Source: Tiliqua scincoides
Taxonomy: Eukaryota > Chordata > Lepidosauria > Squamata > Scincidae
Direction of reading: 5' to 3'
Assembly: GCF_035046505.1 (NCBI RefSeq)
Contig: NC_089821.1
Span: 198,858,377-198,922,376, forward strand
Length of the DNA stretch: 64,000 nucleotides
The notes beneath the pieces were generated by a model, which was given only the letters and a program-made list of their open reading frames with translations, was not told the origin of the DNA and did not search any database. The position numbers were made by a program, and so were the translations under genes. Each line of letters opens with the position of its first letter. Position 1 is the stretch's first letter. This document shows positions 1 to 10,535 of the stretch, in pieces.

Positions 1-437
1 ATCCCTCCTGGAGGTACATTTATGAACCACTATGTTCCACCACTGATTAGCGGTATCTACCTGTGACTGAAGGGCTGCAATCAAAGTGGATTATAAAATA
101 TAGTCCCTTACCATACAATTTATGCCAAAGTTTCATTTTTAATTTCAGTGGGGGGGGGGGGAGGAAATACCCTGCAAATATTTCCAGTGCCTCGCTTTCC
201 CTAAAAACAGTGATCTTTGCCCTCCTGGTGCATCAAATGGGGTGACCCTCACACTCTGAAGAAAAGTGCAAGAAAAAAAGTTTTATCTCTCCACTTTTAT
301 CTCTTCATAGATTAAAAAAAGTTCAGAAATTTTATGACATCACTTCTTACTGCCAGTTTGTTTTTGCACCAATGGGAGGATATTACAGAAACAAATAGAA
401 ATCAGAGTTTTTCTCAGGAAAATGCTTCCAGTCTTAC
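1..437. other. Non-coding; likely SULT intron 1 (minus strand)
   Basis: No coding or named repeat recognised. It follows the splice donor of the minus-strand SULT exon at 438-574, so if that gene were transcribed this would be the start of its first intron. A G run lies near 150. Confidence 0.4.
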
Positions 438-574
438 CTGATTTGGGATATGTGACTAGGATCACTGTCTCTGATTTCAAAATTCTCCAGTGAATCTATG
501 TATTCTGGTGTAACCAGGTCTGACTGGAAATAAATTCCCTTGTGTTTGAACAGGTACTTCTCTGATGGCTCCAT
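438..574 (-). CDS. Sulfotransferase (SULT) first coding exon, frameshifted
   Basis: Read on the minus strand from ATG at 574-572, this gives MEPSEKYLFKHKGIYFQSDL, then VTPEYIDSLENFEIRD, the usual N-terminus of cytosolic sulfotransferases, which transfer sulfonate from PAPS to small amines, phenols or steroids. The exon ends at a clean donor (cag|gtaag, 438/437), where SULT genes normally split the PAPS-binding TYPKSGT loop. The loop itself (VILVTYPKSG) is present but in the next frame: one extra base, or two missing, after the 'RD' codons breaks the frame. Remaining exons would lie left of the window. It is head-to-head with the DHRS1-like gene at 1753. SULT3/SULT6 is likelier than SULT1, since the window also holds ZUP1, which I recall neighbouring Sult3a1 in mouse; this is inference. 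The shift could be true decay or an assembly error. Confidence 0.8.
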
Positions 575-837
575 CACTGACACTGCTAGTGCAATGACAC
601 AAAGATGACAACACTTCTTAGCATTATCAGTTATGCAGTTTCTAGCACTATCAGTTATGGTAGAATGAGCATTAACAAAAGGAATGTATAAAAATCATTC
701 CGCCTTGGTACTGAGGAAGCCAATGTTCCTTCGCAGGCACTGTGTCTACCAAGTGCTGAAAACAGATTTCCCAGGATGCAAACGTCAGCGTTGCTTATCT
801 CACTTCAAGAGTTTACCATAATTGATCATGTGACACA

Positions 838-981
838 CAGGTGGGCAAACTTTCAATCTTAGGGATCCTGGACCTTTAACAGTTGCATAGGAGAGAATTT
901 CAGCAGGTGCAGATTCTCACCTGCCAGAAGACAAGCTGCACCTGCTGAAATTCCCTCTTCTATACACTTGTTTAAGGTCTG
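838..981. mobile_element. Palindromic hAT-like foldback MITE, internally deleted
   Basis: Starts CAGGTGGGCAAACTTTCAA and forms an inverted repeat around a short centre near 925. It is the mirror copy of the fuller element at 39179-39355. The far arm has lost its outer part, but the flank 'atggaaca' (982-989) matches the target site seen at the mirror copy. It lies between SULT exon 1 and DHRS1. Confidence 0.65.
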
Positions 982-1259
982 ATGGAACAGAGGTACCTAA
1001 AATCAGAATTAAAAAACTATTCCCATGATTTAACAGACTTGTTGAAGATTTTCTGGAGGAAGGACAATGCAGAAATGAAAAATAATTGAATAAAATATTA
1101 ATCAATCATAAAAAAAACAGTAGTACCATCAGTCCTGATTTTCTAGCTTTCATTCAGGTCAGCAAGATTATTTAGTGATGGAACGTGTTAAAAAACATGC
1201 TCCGTACAATGCCTGAGACTCATCTAAGCAGCAACAGGAACAACATTCCGTTTTCTTTT

Positions 1260-1752
1260 CCCAGGAAGGAATCTCGTCCATGATGGAGGAACTGGCTTGT
1301 TTCAAGGTCACTCATTCCGTTCCCAAAGAATAACAGTGGCAGCTAAAACCTCCGCACCATAAAACCAACGAAGCAGGCTTGAAGGCGAGGATCCGTGCAG
1401 CTGAACTGACGAAGTTCTTTCTTGGGGCAGCGGGTGGCTCTCAACTTGCACCCCGTGGAGGTGGCCTCCTGTGCCGCTGTCGTCAGGGCTCGGCTCGGAG
1501 CTCATTGGCCGCATCGCTTCCCACGCAAACTCGGGGCGCTCAAAGCCCAGACGCGCCAAGGCTCGCTGCAGACAGAGACGCACCCTAAAGTGCCGCGGCT
1601 GCGCGTGGAGAGCTTTGCGCGCCCGGGAAGCCGCGCCCCCTGTGCGCCTTCGGGGTTCCGCGCCCGGCCGCTGCCTGTTCCCATCCCCAGTCCGGAGGAA
1701 GAGGCCGAGCAGAGCCCTCGCAGGCGCAGGAGCGCAGTCCACTCCGTCGCAG
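1260..1752 (+). promoter_or_regulatory. GC/CpG-rich 5' flank of DHRS1-like copy 1
   Basis: GC content and CpG density rise sharply from about 1380 to the start codon. An inverted CCAAT (ATTGG) is at 1504. No TATA box is evident. The stretch is closely matched, inverted, at 38133-38720 in front of the 37-kb copy, and more loosely before the 48-kb copy. An open frame in phase with the gene reaches back to about 1471 without a stop; the N-terminus of DHRS1 proteins fits the ATG at 1753, not this extension. It could serve as a shared promoter with the divergent SULT exon, but nothing in the sequence proves that. Confidence 0.55.
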
Positions 1753-2754
1753 ATGGCAGGGGCGGCCGGGCAGCCCCTCTCGGGGCGCGTGTGCGTGGTG
1801 ACGGGCGCCTCCCGGGGCATCGGGAAGGGCATCGCGCTGCAGCTGGCGCAGGCGGGCGCCACCGTCTACATCACGGGCCGGACGCGGGACAGGCTGGAGC
1901 GAGCGGCCGCCGAGGTGCGGGGCCGGGGCGGGCGCTGCGTGCCGGTGGTGTGCGACTCGTCCCGGGAGGAGGAGGTGGCGGCGCTGTTCGAGCGCGTCCG
2001 GAGGGAGCAGGAGGGCAGGCTGGACCTGCTGGTCAACAACGCCTTCTCGGGGGTTAGCGCCATCACTGAGACAACTGGTGTGCCCTTTTGGGAAAGCAAG
2101 ACCTCCCTCTGGGACGAGATCAACAACGCAGGACTGAGGGGCCACTACATCAACACCATCTATGCTGCCCGCCTCATGGTGCCCGCTGGCCGAGGGCTCA
2201 TCGTCATCATCTCCTCTGCTGGGGGGCTCCGCTACATGTTCGATGTTCCATACGGCGTGGGCAAGGCTGCCTGTGACCGCCTGGCCACGGACTGTGCTGT
2301 CGAGCTGCGTCCCTTTGGCGTGGCCTGTGTGGCACTCTGGCCTGGTCTTGTTCGCACTGAGTCCATGATGAAGATAGCAGAAGAAAACTCAGGGCCTCTC
2401 TTCCAGCAGCTGAAGGAAAAGTTGTCCACCATGGCAGAGAGTCCCGAAGTGAGTGGCAAGTGTGTGGTTGGCCTGGCCTCAGACCCCAATATCATGCGCC
2501 ACAGTGGCAAGGTCCTGCTCAGTCCAGATCTTGCCCGCCTTTACCGGTTCAAGGATGTAGATGGGAGGGACGTCTTCAACTACATTTCGGTCTGCAATAT
2601 CCTTACAGAATTGATGCCCCGATTGTCTGGCTTCTTCCGCCTCATTCCTCAGTTCATCAGAATCCCCAAGTGGGCTCTTGCCCTCTATTCTAGCAGGTTC
2701 ACTATATATCCACCGTTTCAACTTGCTCCTGCAAAATCGGGGGAAAAAGCCTGA
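1753..2754 (+). CDS. DHRS1-like: DHRS1-like short-chain dehydrogenase, intronless copy 1
   Basis: A 333-residue SDR protein. The NAD(P)-binding TGASRGIG motif is at residues 17-24, LLVNNAFSG at 92-100, and the catalytic Ser154/Ser155, Tyr167 and Lys171 lie in SSAGG...YGVGKAACD. The order N-S-Y-K is complete. The sequence follows vertebrate DHRS1 throughout (CVVTGASRGIG, CVPVVCDSS, LRGHY, YMFxVPYGVGKAACD, LSGKV-type loop, VPKW/IPKWALALYSSRF) and is about 20 residues longer, mostly at the C-terminus. DHRS1 in other vertebrates has several introns; here the frame is unbroken, so this is a retrocopy or descends from one. The family is an NADPH-dependent reductase of steroids and xenobiotics on ER membranes. 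The hydrophobic C-terminal FFRLIPQFIRIPKWALALY stretch could anchor to membrane. The start fits the family N-terminus; further in-frame ATGs upstream are unlikely. Confidence 0.93.
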   Translation: MAGAAGQPLSGRVCVVTGASRGIGKGIALQLAQAGATVYITGRTRDRLERAAAEVRGRGGRCVPVVCDSSREEEVAALFERVRREQEGRLDLLVNNAFSGVSAITETTGVPFWESKTSLWDEINNAGLRGHYINTIYAARLMVPAGRGLIVIISSAGGLRYMFDVPYGVGKAACDRLATDCAVELRPFGVACVALWPGLVRTESMMKIAEENSGPLFQQLKEKLSTMAESPEVSGKCVVGLASDPNIMRHSGKVLLSPDLARLYRFKDVDGRDVFNYISVCNILTELMPRLSGFFRLIPQFIRIPKWALALYSSRFTIYPPFQLAPAKSGEKA

Positions 2755-2935
2755 ACACAAACAGTATAGGACCAGGCATGTGTCTTATACAGTACTAGAT
2801 ATTTTCTGCTTGTTCAAAATTGTATTTGGAGTTCAAAGTTTTCCTGACTGCTAACTCGCTTAAGTCTTTGCTTTCCTTGTTTACAAGAAGTCAATTTCCT
2901 CATTTGAAAATAATATGGATGCAGATATTTCCTCT
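2755..2935 (+). other. 3' UTR-like flank shared by DHRS1 copies 1 and 3
   Basis: The sequence just after the stop (acacaaa...gtataggaccaggcatgtg) is repeated after the stop of the 48-kb copy at 49556-49720. No such match follows the 22-kb and 37-kb copies, which share a different 3' flank. Confidence 0.75.
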
Positions 2936-3011
2936 GAAACTTAATAGGTCATTGTGACTACAATGCCTTGAAAGCCTTAACTGCTCTTTCTGCAGTATTT
3001 TCTTCCATTAT

Positions 3012-4060
3012 GTATGCCTATAGCTATAAAACCTTTTTCTCATAATTCCAATTATTAGCTCAAGTCCTTTTTTTGTGTGTATTCTTAATCACTCTAGTAC
3101 TTCAGAAATATTAAAAGTAGCTCTGCAACTAAGAAATGTATTTGCTTTCGCAGATTCTGTGTAGTAGCAGTAGTAGTTTACTTAACGGTCTCAGACCAGC
3201 ATAGAAGTAACAGTACAAATTAACAATGCAAGCTTACAACTATATCATGACCAAGCTCAAGGGCAACTTAAATTAATTATATATTTCAATAGGATAATAC
3301 TTTAAAATTAAACTAAGAATTACTATTGGTTTTTTAAAAAAATCTATAAATCCCTGTTATGCTAATTTAATTTCTGAAATAAACTCAAATCTATAAGCAT
3401 AATAAAAACATTCATCCAATTTATCGTGTCACTTAGATAATAAAAGGAGCCACAATTGCCAAAAGCTCCTGTGTTAAATAAGGGAGTTATCATCCTTAAT
3501 CATCTTCCTACGAATATTTATTGCAGCTGCAAGGAATTTTGCAACCATGTATATAATGGTTGAGTTGGCATCTGATAATAGCAAAGAGGTATAATATTGA
3601 CTCGTACGGCCTGAGTATGAAATGAGTACTCGTATCTATTCAATAATGGGGAGATAAGCTCAGCGTGGATGTCTTTTTATAAAAAGAGCAATTCAATAAT
3701 ACATGTTCGACAGTCTATATTTGCTCAGCACATGGGCAAAACCACTCAGAACAGGAGTGTCAAACTCATTTCATCCGAAGGGCCGAGCAGCATTCATGAT
3801 GCCTACTGAGGGCCGGAAGTGATGTCACTAGGCAGGAAGTGATGTCATTAAACAACTCATAACCAAAAATTAGCACTTTTTCTCACTTAAGAATTCATTA
3901 ACTTCAAATGCCAGAAGAAAAAACACGCAAATCTTATCAAGATATAGGAGAGCCCAATTTTTGTGGGGGCTACCCTTGTAGCAGTAACACCTCAGCACTG
4001 CTCAGCAGCTGAGAGCCTGAGGGCCAGAGAAAAAGCTTCTGCAGGTCGCATCCTGCCCCC
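3012..4060. repeat. 1.05-kb inverted duplicate of 17195-18235
   Basis: Read backwards, this matches 17195-18235 almost base for base, including the hAT element at 3752. The body (3060-3740) is AT-rich with no recognised coding. The match begins at the 'gcctatagctataaaacc' stretch near 3018 and ends within the hAT element. Confidence 0.8.
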
Positions 4061-4083
4061 GCGCCTTATGTTTGACACCCCTG
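3752..4083. mobile_element. hAT-type non-autonomous element
   Basis: Terminal inverted repeats CAGGAGTGTCAAACTCATTT and ...TTTGACACCCCTG. Flanks ACTCAGAA (3744-3751) and GCTCAGAA (4084-4091) form an 8-bp target duplication with one mismatch, which is diagnostic of hAT. No transposase is encoded. A second, truncated copy lies in the inverted duplicate (about 17195-17485). Confidence 0.85.
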
Positions 4084-4091
4084 GCTCAGAA

Positions 4092-5738
4092 TATGGTGTT
4101 TTCTTTTAACAGCCCTCCAATACCGCTAAGGGTAGCCCCCGACAGTGAGGTAGTGTAAAAGCTCGTCCTTATTTTGGTATTTCCAATAGTATAAGATAGG
4201 ACACTGGAATAGCTATATACCTAAGCATCTATATACCTAAGTACTATAAAATCCTGTTACCCTACTCAGGTCACTTTGGTGTTCATTATCTATGACCAAT
4301 GACTGATAATTCTTTTTGCTTGATCCATGCCCAAACTGAATAAGGACATCTGGGAGAGTCTTAAGGAGGTCAATTTTGTCTCAATTAATTGAGTCCATCT
4401 AGATTGAAAACTATCTTGGAAAATTAGTTGGACCAGAGGAAACCAAGTGAAGCCTTAACTTAATGGCAGATATACGCCTAGGCATCCCCAGTGCTGCAGT
4501 TTCTGTAATATTTGAGAGGACTTTTCTCACCCATGTGGAACACAACATATTGTTCCCCATAGTGACTAGCTAGGGTATGTTGCTTATCAGGAGCAAATGC
4601 CTTTCAGTGCTATAAGGTCAGCCCAAAACATTAAGACACTTTGGCAGCATCTGAAAGGATATGTGCTGTTTTAAGTACACAAGGAGAAACACCATCATAC
4701 GAGGTCTCGTATTTAGACCTGGCATGAAACTTAAGGGTAGAAAACTGAGAAGCATGCAGGCTCTATTTGCAAAGCATTGTCAGAAGAGTGGGAGAACAGA
4801 GGAACCTGCTTTTCCTATACACTACTTTATAAAGTTTGTTGAAAGCAGTGGTGCTGTCATGCTTGTCTGGGTAGAGAGCACAATCTCACTCCACACAATA
4901 TACGCAAGACAACGCAAGAGACAATTTTTTTTAATGAAAAGCAGGTTCAAAAGGAGACAGTTTTATTAATGGAAGGTCACATAGGAGAAGGCACTTGGCC
5001 ACTACATCATTCTAAATTGTCCCCTACCCTGCTTTTGTTCCTGCAGGGTTCCAGATGTTTGCAAAGCAACATCAGTGGCACTAAGCTAGCTGGTGCTTGA
5101 GCTACTCTTGAAAACAATACATTCACAGTTAAGGTTAAGCGATGGATGGTGTAACAAACCCAGTCATTTAAATATGATTTTAATCTGTTACTTCTATTTA
5201 GTAGTCTGTTGCAATTCTGTACACACTGTTCCGGGAGTAAGCCCCAGTGAACACAATGAAATTTATTTCTGAGTAGATATGCATAAATTGCACTGCGAGT
5301 AAACTTTAAAGTTAAGTCACTTGAATAACTTACAACAGGTTCAAGTGATTGAACTTCAACCTGTTTCAAGCGATTAAACCTGAAAACAGTCTGGTGCACC
5401 AGATAACAAACTTAAGGGAAAAGAGGTCTTTGAGAAGGCCTGACCTAAACTGGTTTAGATTTACACATTTTATTATATGAACCACTTTCTGAACTACTCT
5501 GGCTGAAGTTTTTAATAGGTATTCTTTATAATAATTCTTAGTAATAAATTGTGCCCATTTACATTAAGTACTGAACTACATGATGCAGCACTGAACTTCA
5601 GCATACACATGATGAGGGGCTAGATCTAAGATGATGGTCTTACTCATCACTGCCACTAGGCGGCTGAACTTACCGGAGCTTCTCTCTCAGGTAATTGATA
5701 TGAAGGAAGCAGAGGTGGAGAAGAAACTGCAGTAGGAG
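4092..5738. other. Unannotated intergenic stretch
   Basis: No gene recognised. Open frames here (for example 4661-4969) resemble no family I know. A weak relic of the small 'cctatgcatg..ctactcagaagtaag'-type repeat lies near 5215-5290. Confidence 0.4.
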
Positions 5739-5975
5739 CTGGTGTAGCATTATGGCTAAGAGACGGAGCTGTAAATCAGGAATTTCCTGGTTTTAATCTC
5801 TGCTCTGCCATGAATTCTCCTTAGCTGGCCGTAGTAAAGCCACCCCCTCTCAGCCTTAGCTTCCCCAGCTGCAATAGGGAGACAATACTGACCTTACATG
5901 CTTGCTGTAAGGACTACATCAGGGCAATGCATCTGAAGCACACTCAGACAGCACCATAGGCATGTTAAGTGTTGC
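5739..5975 (+). repeat. MIR-like CORE-SINE
   Basis: tRNA-like head (gctggtgtagcattatggctaag), then 'ggttttaatctctgctctgcc' and a CORE-like middle ending in a run resembling 'gcatgttaagtgttgctttatt'. The same family appears, interrupted, at 51145-51985 and, more decayed, at 62880-63060. Confidence 0.65.
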
Positions 5976-6350
5976 TTTATTATCTTTCAGTTGTTGCCTG
6001 GGATCCAGAGAACTACATTTCCATACTGAAAAGACAAGATACATAAAAGGATGAGTGCAGAGCCCTATGTAGTCCCAGCCCCATCTGTGAGCAATTCCAG
6101 GGTCTGCATTGCCAGAAGGGCAAAGGTTCTTTGTGGATACACAGACAAGCCACAGACCAATGAGTGACTGAAGGCAGAAACCAGGATTTACCATATTAGC
6201 TTTGCAGAAGCAAAATCCCCCAAAAGAACAGATTGATATGCAAGATTCTTACATCTCCCAAATTAGAAGTGGCATCTCCTCCTATACACTTTCCATGGCA
6301 TGCCTGCAGCCACCCACACCCATGGTAGATGCATGCCTGATGGATATGGC

Positions 6351-6775
6351 AGGAGGTCTGGTCTAGAGGGTAGAGCCTCCGTTAGCCCAAAGATAACATC
6401 GGAAGGTCACCAGTTCAAGGCCACCGGCAGCTCCGGGAATGGCGAGACCTTGAAGCAGCTGACAAGCTGACCTGAGTTATTCCACCTGCTCTTTGGTGTG
6501 AGCGAAGAAGCATCTTGGCTGCCGTTCATGTGAGAGATGAAGGAGCTGCTTGTCAGCCTGCGTGGGAGGCAACTGGAGGCCAGAAGTGATAACAGACCAG
6601 AAAGATCCTTCTGAAATGTTCTGTGCTTCTTGCAAGACAGAACCTTTCTGTGATTGTAAAAATCCCCTTGGGGATTTAGAAATGCCTGCCTATGTAAACT
6701 GCCTTGAATAAAGTCAGAGGAGTAATCCGATGACCAGAAAGGCAGTATATAAATGCCCAGTTATTATTATTATGA
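6351..6775 (+). repeat. tRNA-derived squamate SINE, long form
   Basis: Pol III A-box-like 'tggtctagagggtagagcc' and B-box-like 'accagttcaaggccaccgg' at the head; the tail has 'gccttgaataaagtc', 'aaaggcagtatataaatgcc' and a TTA/ATT repeat. The same family, shorter, is at 9883-10235. Confidence 0.8.
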
Positions 6776-6854
6776 TATTCCCAGTCATTTCATACAAAAG
6801 AATCCTAACTTTGGAGGAGAAGAGTAGGACATGCAAATACTGTTTCTTCTAGTC

Positions 6855-7317
6855 CAGGGGTGCCCAAACCCTGGCCCTAGGGCCACATGCGGCCCTCGAG
6901 GCCTCTCAATGCGGCCCTCAGGGAGCCCCCAGTCTCCAATGAGCTCTGGCCCTCCAGAGATTTGTTGCAGCCCGCACTGGCCCGACACAACTGCTCTCAG
7001 CGTGAAGGCAACTGTTCGACCTCTCGCATGAGCTGTGGGATGAGGGCTCCCTCCACTGCTTGTTGTTTCATGTCTGTGTTGCAATAGCGGCAGCAAAGGA
7101 AAGGCCAGTCTTGCTTTCTGCAAGGCCTTTTATAGGCCTTGAGCTATTGCAAGACCTTCGTTCATTCATATAAGTTCATCTTTAATATATTCATTTATGT
7201 AAACTTATGCAAATTTATTCAAATTTTAAATGTAAATTAATTATTTCTTTCCCCGGCCCCCGACGCAGTGTCAGAGAGATGATGTGGCCCTCCTGCCAAA
7301 AACTTTGGACACCCCTG
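6855..7317. mobile_element. hAT non-autonomous element, family 1 copy a
   Basis: CAGGGGTGCCCAAACCCTGG at one end, ...AACTTTGGACACCCCTG at the other, with perfect 8-bp target duplication TTCTAGTC at 6847-6854 and 7318-7325. Copies b, c and d are at 29644-30106, 57735-58175 and 63078-63524. No coding capacity seen. Confidence 0.92.
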
Positions 7318-7329
7318 TTCTAGTCTAAG

Positions 7330-7852
7330 CACACCTTTAATAAGAGCCCTGCACAGATGAAAGAAGTTGCCAGGCATCTCTTACTTTCTTCCCTTTATTT
7401 TTTTCAGACTATGACAGGCTTCATCTGCTGATTCTGTAATTCAAGTTGCTGTTAAAGACCCAAGAGCAGGTCAGGCACATTTCTGCTGGTCGTTTGACAA
7501 CCTTACATTGTGACAGCCCAGCCTCTGGTTTGCAAAGTCAACAGGTGGAGCTGGGACATGGAGAGAGGCACGATCACCCCAGTAACCCTGGGGTGGGTCC
7601 TGACCCACAGTTTGAGAAACTGCTGTAACCAATTTGGTGCCTCCTCCACCTCTACCCCAGTTCCAAGCAAAGAAATACCAAATGGTTAATGTTGCATTAT
7701 AGAACTGCCATCACAGAGGTGATCAAAAATCAGGGCCAATTGGATTCTCACCTCTGATATTCAGTCCATCGTTCTTCTTGTTCTGTGATATTTAGTTATT
7801 AGGCTGTTATGTTACTCTGTACCAGATGACTTGATATCCAAATGTTATCCAG
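7330..7852. other. Presumed intron/upstream sequence before SULT exon
   Basis: No gene seen. 7575-7626 ends with 'gggtcctgacccacagtttgagaaactgctg', a worn end of a hAT-like element. Confidence 0.4.
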
Positions 7853-8039
7853 TTTCAAGTTCTGAGGAGTGCTGTATTGAAAATAAGCAACTTTTCGGGA
7901 AAGAGCCTGACTGAAAAGGTTTTGGAGGAAGTTGTGGACAAGGCTACATTTGATAAAATGAGACTGGATCACAGAAGCATCTATGAGGACTGGGGACTTG
8001 ACGACATTGATTTAAGCAAAGGACACTTTCTTCGTAAAG
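7853..8039 (+). CDS. Sulfotransferase penultimate exon
   Basis: Acceptor (tatccag) ends at 7852. The exon reads ...RSAVLKISNFSGKSLTEKV, then LEEVVDKATFDKMRLDHRSI and ends ...GHFLRKG, split after the first base of the Gly codon before donor gttcgt. This is the usual SULT exon boundary, inside the RKGxxGDWK element that binds the 3'-phosphate of PAPS. The length of 187 bp is close to the common 181 bp and keeps the phase. The frame is open. Upstream SULT exons on this strand are not found in the window: the next sequences to the left are repeats and DHRS1, so this is either the end of a gene whose other exons lie beyond the window or an orphaned 3' fragment. Confidence 0.8.
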
Positions 8040-8489
8040 GTTCGTGAAGGGGGGCTCATTTTTGAAGTTCGTAGCTCCCAGTTGTTCCAGAGCTATTGCA
8101 GGTTCAGGCAAGAATGGAAGCGGTCAGCAGGAGGTTTCAAGGAAAACAAGCTTTTATTCTCAGCCAGCTGCTGGTCACAGAGGAATAGCTTCCAAAGTCT
8201 GTGACACCGATTTTTTGGGGGTGTGAGTTGACATACAAACAAACTTCCATTGTAAAGCATTGGCTGGACTTCTGATTGGCACAGTGCAAATTGCAGAGCC
8301 TTGGATACATTCTTGATTGGCAAACAGCATATCATGTGATGCTTTGTCCCTGCCCACACAGCCCCTTACTCAAATTCTGCCTAGGATGCCTTACTAAATA
8401 TGGCACTTTAAATATGTGAAATCTATCTAGCTGCAAAAAGTCCCATCTCTCCCTCCCTGCATTGGCTAATAACCGGCAGAGCTCTGCTA

Positions 8490-8730
8490 CACCAGGTCCT
8501 GAGCCCCGTGTTGGGCTGCACAGCTCAAAATGGGACTCTCCCATTCTGCGCCAGCTCCAGAGCTGCCTCAGAATTGAGTAGCCCCATTGCGGGACTGCTT
8601 CCCTCACTCAGGGGAAGAGGACAAAAGAAAGGAGATGGTGGTGGCTGCCTGGGGCACACAGGATATCGTGGCAGCCATTTGTGGTGCCACAGCAACCCCA
8701 GGCTCCAGGCAGGTCAGGATTGGGCTGTCC
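8490..8730 (-). mobile_element. MITE of the AGCCCAATCCTG family, inverted, in SULT intron
   Basis: The reverse complement begins cagcccaatcctgacctgcc and runs through '...agggaagcagtcccgcaatggggctact', matching the elements at 20273-20853 and 54647-55169. The surrounding intron (8040-9139) otherwise shows nothing recognisable. Confidence 0.6.
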
Positions 8731-9139
8731 ACTTGCAAGGTCTGGTGATATAGGAAGAAAAGGTGGTACATGTCTTGTGGTGATTTGGATCTCATCCCTA
8801 ATAGTATACATACCCTCCCTCCAACGGCAAGGAGGCACACTACTTCAAACACCATATCCCGCAGCATCCTGAGGCACTTTGGGCACCTGGGGAATTTGGA
8901 CATGCCTGGAGTGTATGAAATTAAATCCAGACATTGCTATTTTGGCCTGTTCATGGTGTTGGTGCATGAACATGTTGTGGTCCTGTTGTATCTTGTGCCT
9001 AGCCCGTAACCCGAAGCCTCATCTTTGATCATCATCAAGCAACAGAATTTTCCCCAGTCTGAGCAATCAGCTTGAAAACATTTCCTAAAGAATATTGCAA
9101 ACACGATTGTTCTCTCTCTTTCTCTGCTTCCTGGGCCAG

Positions 9140-9264
9140 GTACTGTTGGAGACTGGAAAAACCTGATGACTGTGGCCCAGAGTGAACAGTTCAACAGTGT
9201 TTTCAAGGAGAGGATGCAGAAGCTGCCCTTCAAGTTTTGCTGGGATATCAACAATAAATCTTAA
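9140..9264 (+). CDS. Sulfotransferase last coding exon
   Basis: A pyrimidine-rich acceptor (tctctctctttctctgcttcctgggccag) precedes 9140. Joined to 7853-8039 it reads [20 protein letters not shown], then [23 protein letters not shown] and a stop at 9262-9264. RKGTVGDWK is the family PAPS-binding signature, and the C-terminus has the expected length. The two exons are phase-compatible and uninterrupted, so they look selected or recently active. Closest in feel to SULT3/SULT6B1-type enzymes; exact subfamily unproven. Confidence 0.85.
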
Positions 9265-9339
9265 GCCTCTGCCCTCTGCTGGAAAGAGGAACATTTATAC
9301 ATGAGGAACAGTGTGTACATGTAATCCGTGTTTGTTCAG

Positions 9340-9345
9340 AATAAA
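9340..9345 (+). promoter_or_regulatory. Poly(A) signal of SULT 3' end
   Basis: AATAAA about 75 bp after the stop codon, consistent with a short 3' UTR. Confidence 0.65.
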
Positions 9346-9882
9346 GATGACCAAAATTCTAGCTAGAGCTGTGTGGCACCAAATTCTGAAACATGGGGAA
9401 TTGTTTTCCAAATATTGTGCTCTCATTTAGGTACCCTAACCTATGGGGAATCAGGACAGCATTCATGACTTCCTACCCACTTGCATCTTCTCCTCACAGT
9501 TGCTGCTGCTGTTTATTTTGAATGGTGAATGACCAGCCATACTCAGGACAAATGCTTCTCCAGTATTCTACATTTTTAACCAAAAGACCAAGCACAGTAG
9601 AGTCTCCATTCCCAGAGGCTCCTTGTGAGAAAGAAAGGAGGGTGGAACAGGATTCCCTATCCAGTAAGTGACTAAAGGGGGCTTGGCAGGCAGTGGGGAG
9701 GTTGTCTTATGTTTTACTGGCATATTTGGTGTACTAGCAACCCTCATTTCCCATGAATGCCAGTAAACAAAGCTTTTACCATACATACCACACTGAAATA
9801 TGTCACAGTAAATTCCCTTTTTGTTGAAGACGCATGAATTTATTTAGCCCTCTTTTCCCAATGAATACATTTATGATTATGG

Positions 9883-10235
9883 GCAGGAGGTCTGGTCTAG
9901 AGGGTAGAGCCTCCATTTGCCTGAAGATTAACATCCACAAGGTCGGCAGTTCGAGGCCACCGGCACCGTGCGACCTTGAAGCAGCTGGCAAGCTGCAGCT
10001 GAGCTGTTCCATCTGCTCGGAGCGTGGGAGGATGGAGGCCAGAATGTTAAACCAGATCGGAGCGTAACATCTTGAATGTGGTGGTTCTTGAAAGAGAGAA
10101 CCTTCTTTCAATTTGTAAAAATCCCTGCGTGGATTTAATAAGCCTGCCTGTGTAAACCGCCTTGAATAAAGTCTTGAATAAAGACCAAGAAAGGCGGTAT
10201 ATAAATACTGTATATTATTATATTATATTATTATT
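9883..10235 (+). repeat. tRNA-derived squamate SINE, short form
   Basis: Head 'gtctggtctagagggtagag', B-box-like 'cggcagttcgaggccacc', tail 'aaccgccttgaataaagtc' and 'aaaggcggtatataaatact' followed by a TATTA repeat. Same family as 6351-6775. Confidence 0.85.
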
Positions 10236-10535
10236 ATGATTGTTCCTCTTATAGTAAGATACTGGATATCACATCAAGAGATTGAGAAAGCTTCTCCTCA
10301 TATAAGTGCTGAACCCTTTAAGAACTTGTAATACAGGTTTCTCTGTGGAGCAGTAACTCAGAAATTACAACTCTCTTGCACCATATTACTGCTAAGAACT
10401 TGGATAAGTTCCACACCAGAAATGTAATAGTGGCGTCAATTTAATGTTGTTGCCTTCCCTCAGATGTTGGTAGAGGATCATACATTCGAATGCTTGCTCA
10501 TGCTTATGTGTCAATGACAAGTTATTCTTACTTAC

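Noticed and set aside
1308-2145. Overlapping frames within and opposite the DHRS1 genes
   Set aside because: They mirror the SDR coding frame in GC-rich sequence; only the SDR frame shows family motifs.
4661-4969. Small novel gene
   Set aside because: Open frame of 102 codons with no start context, splice or family support in AT-rich DNA.
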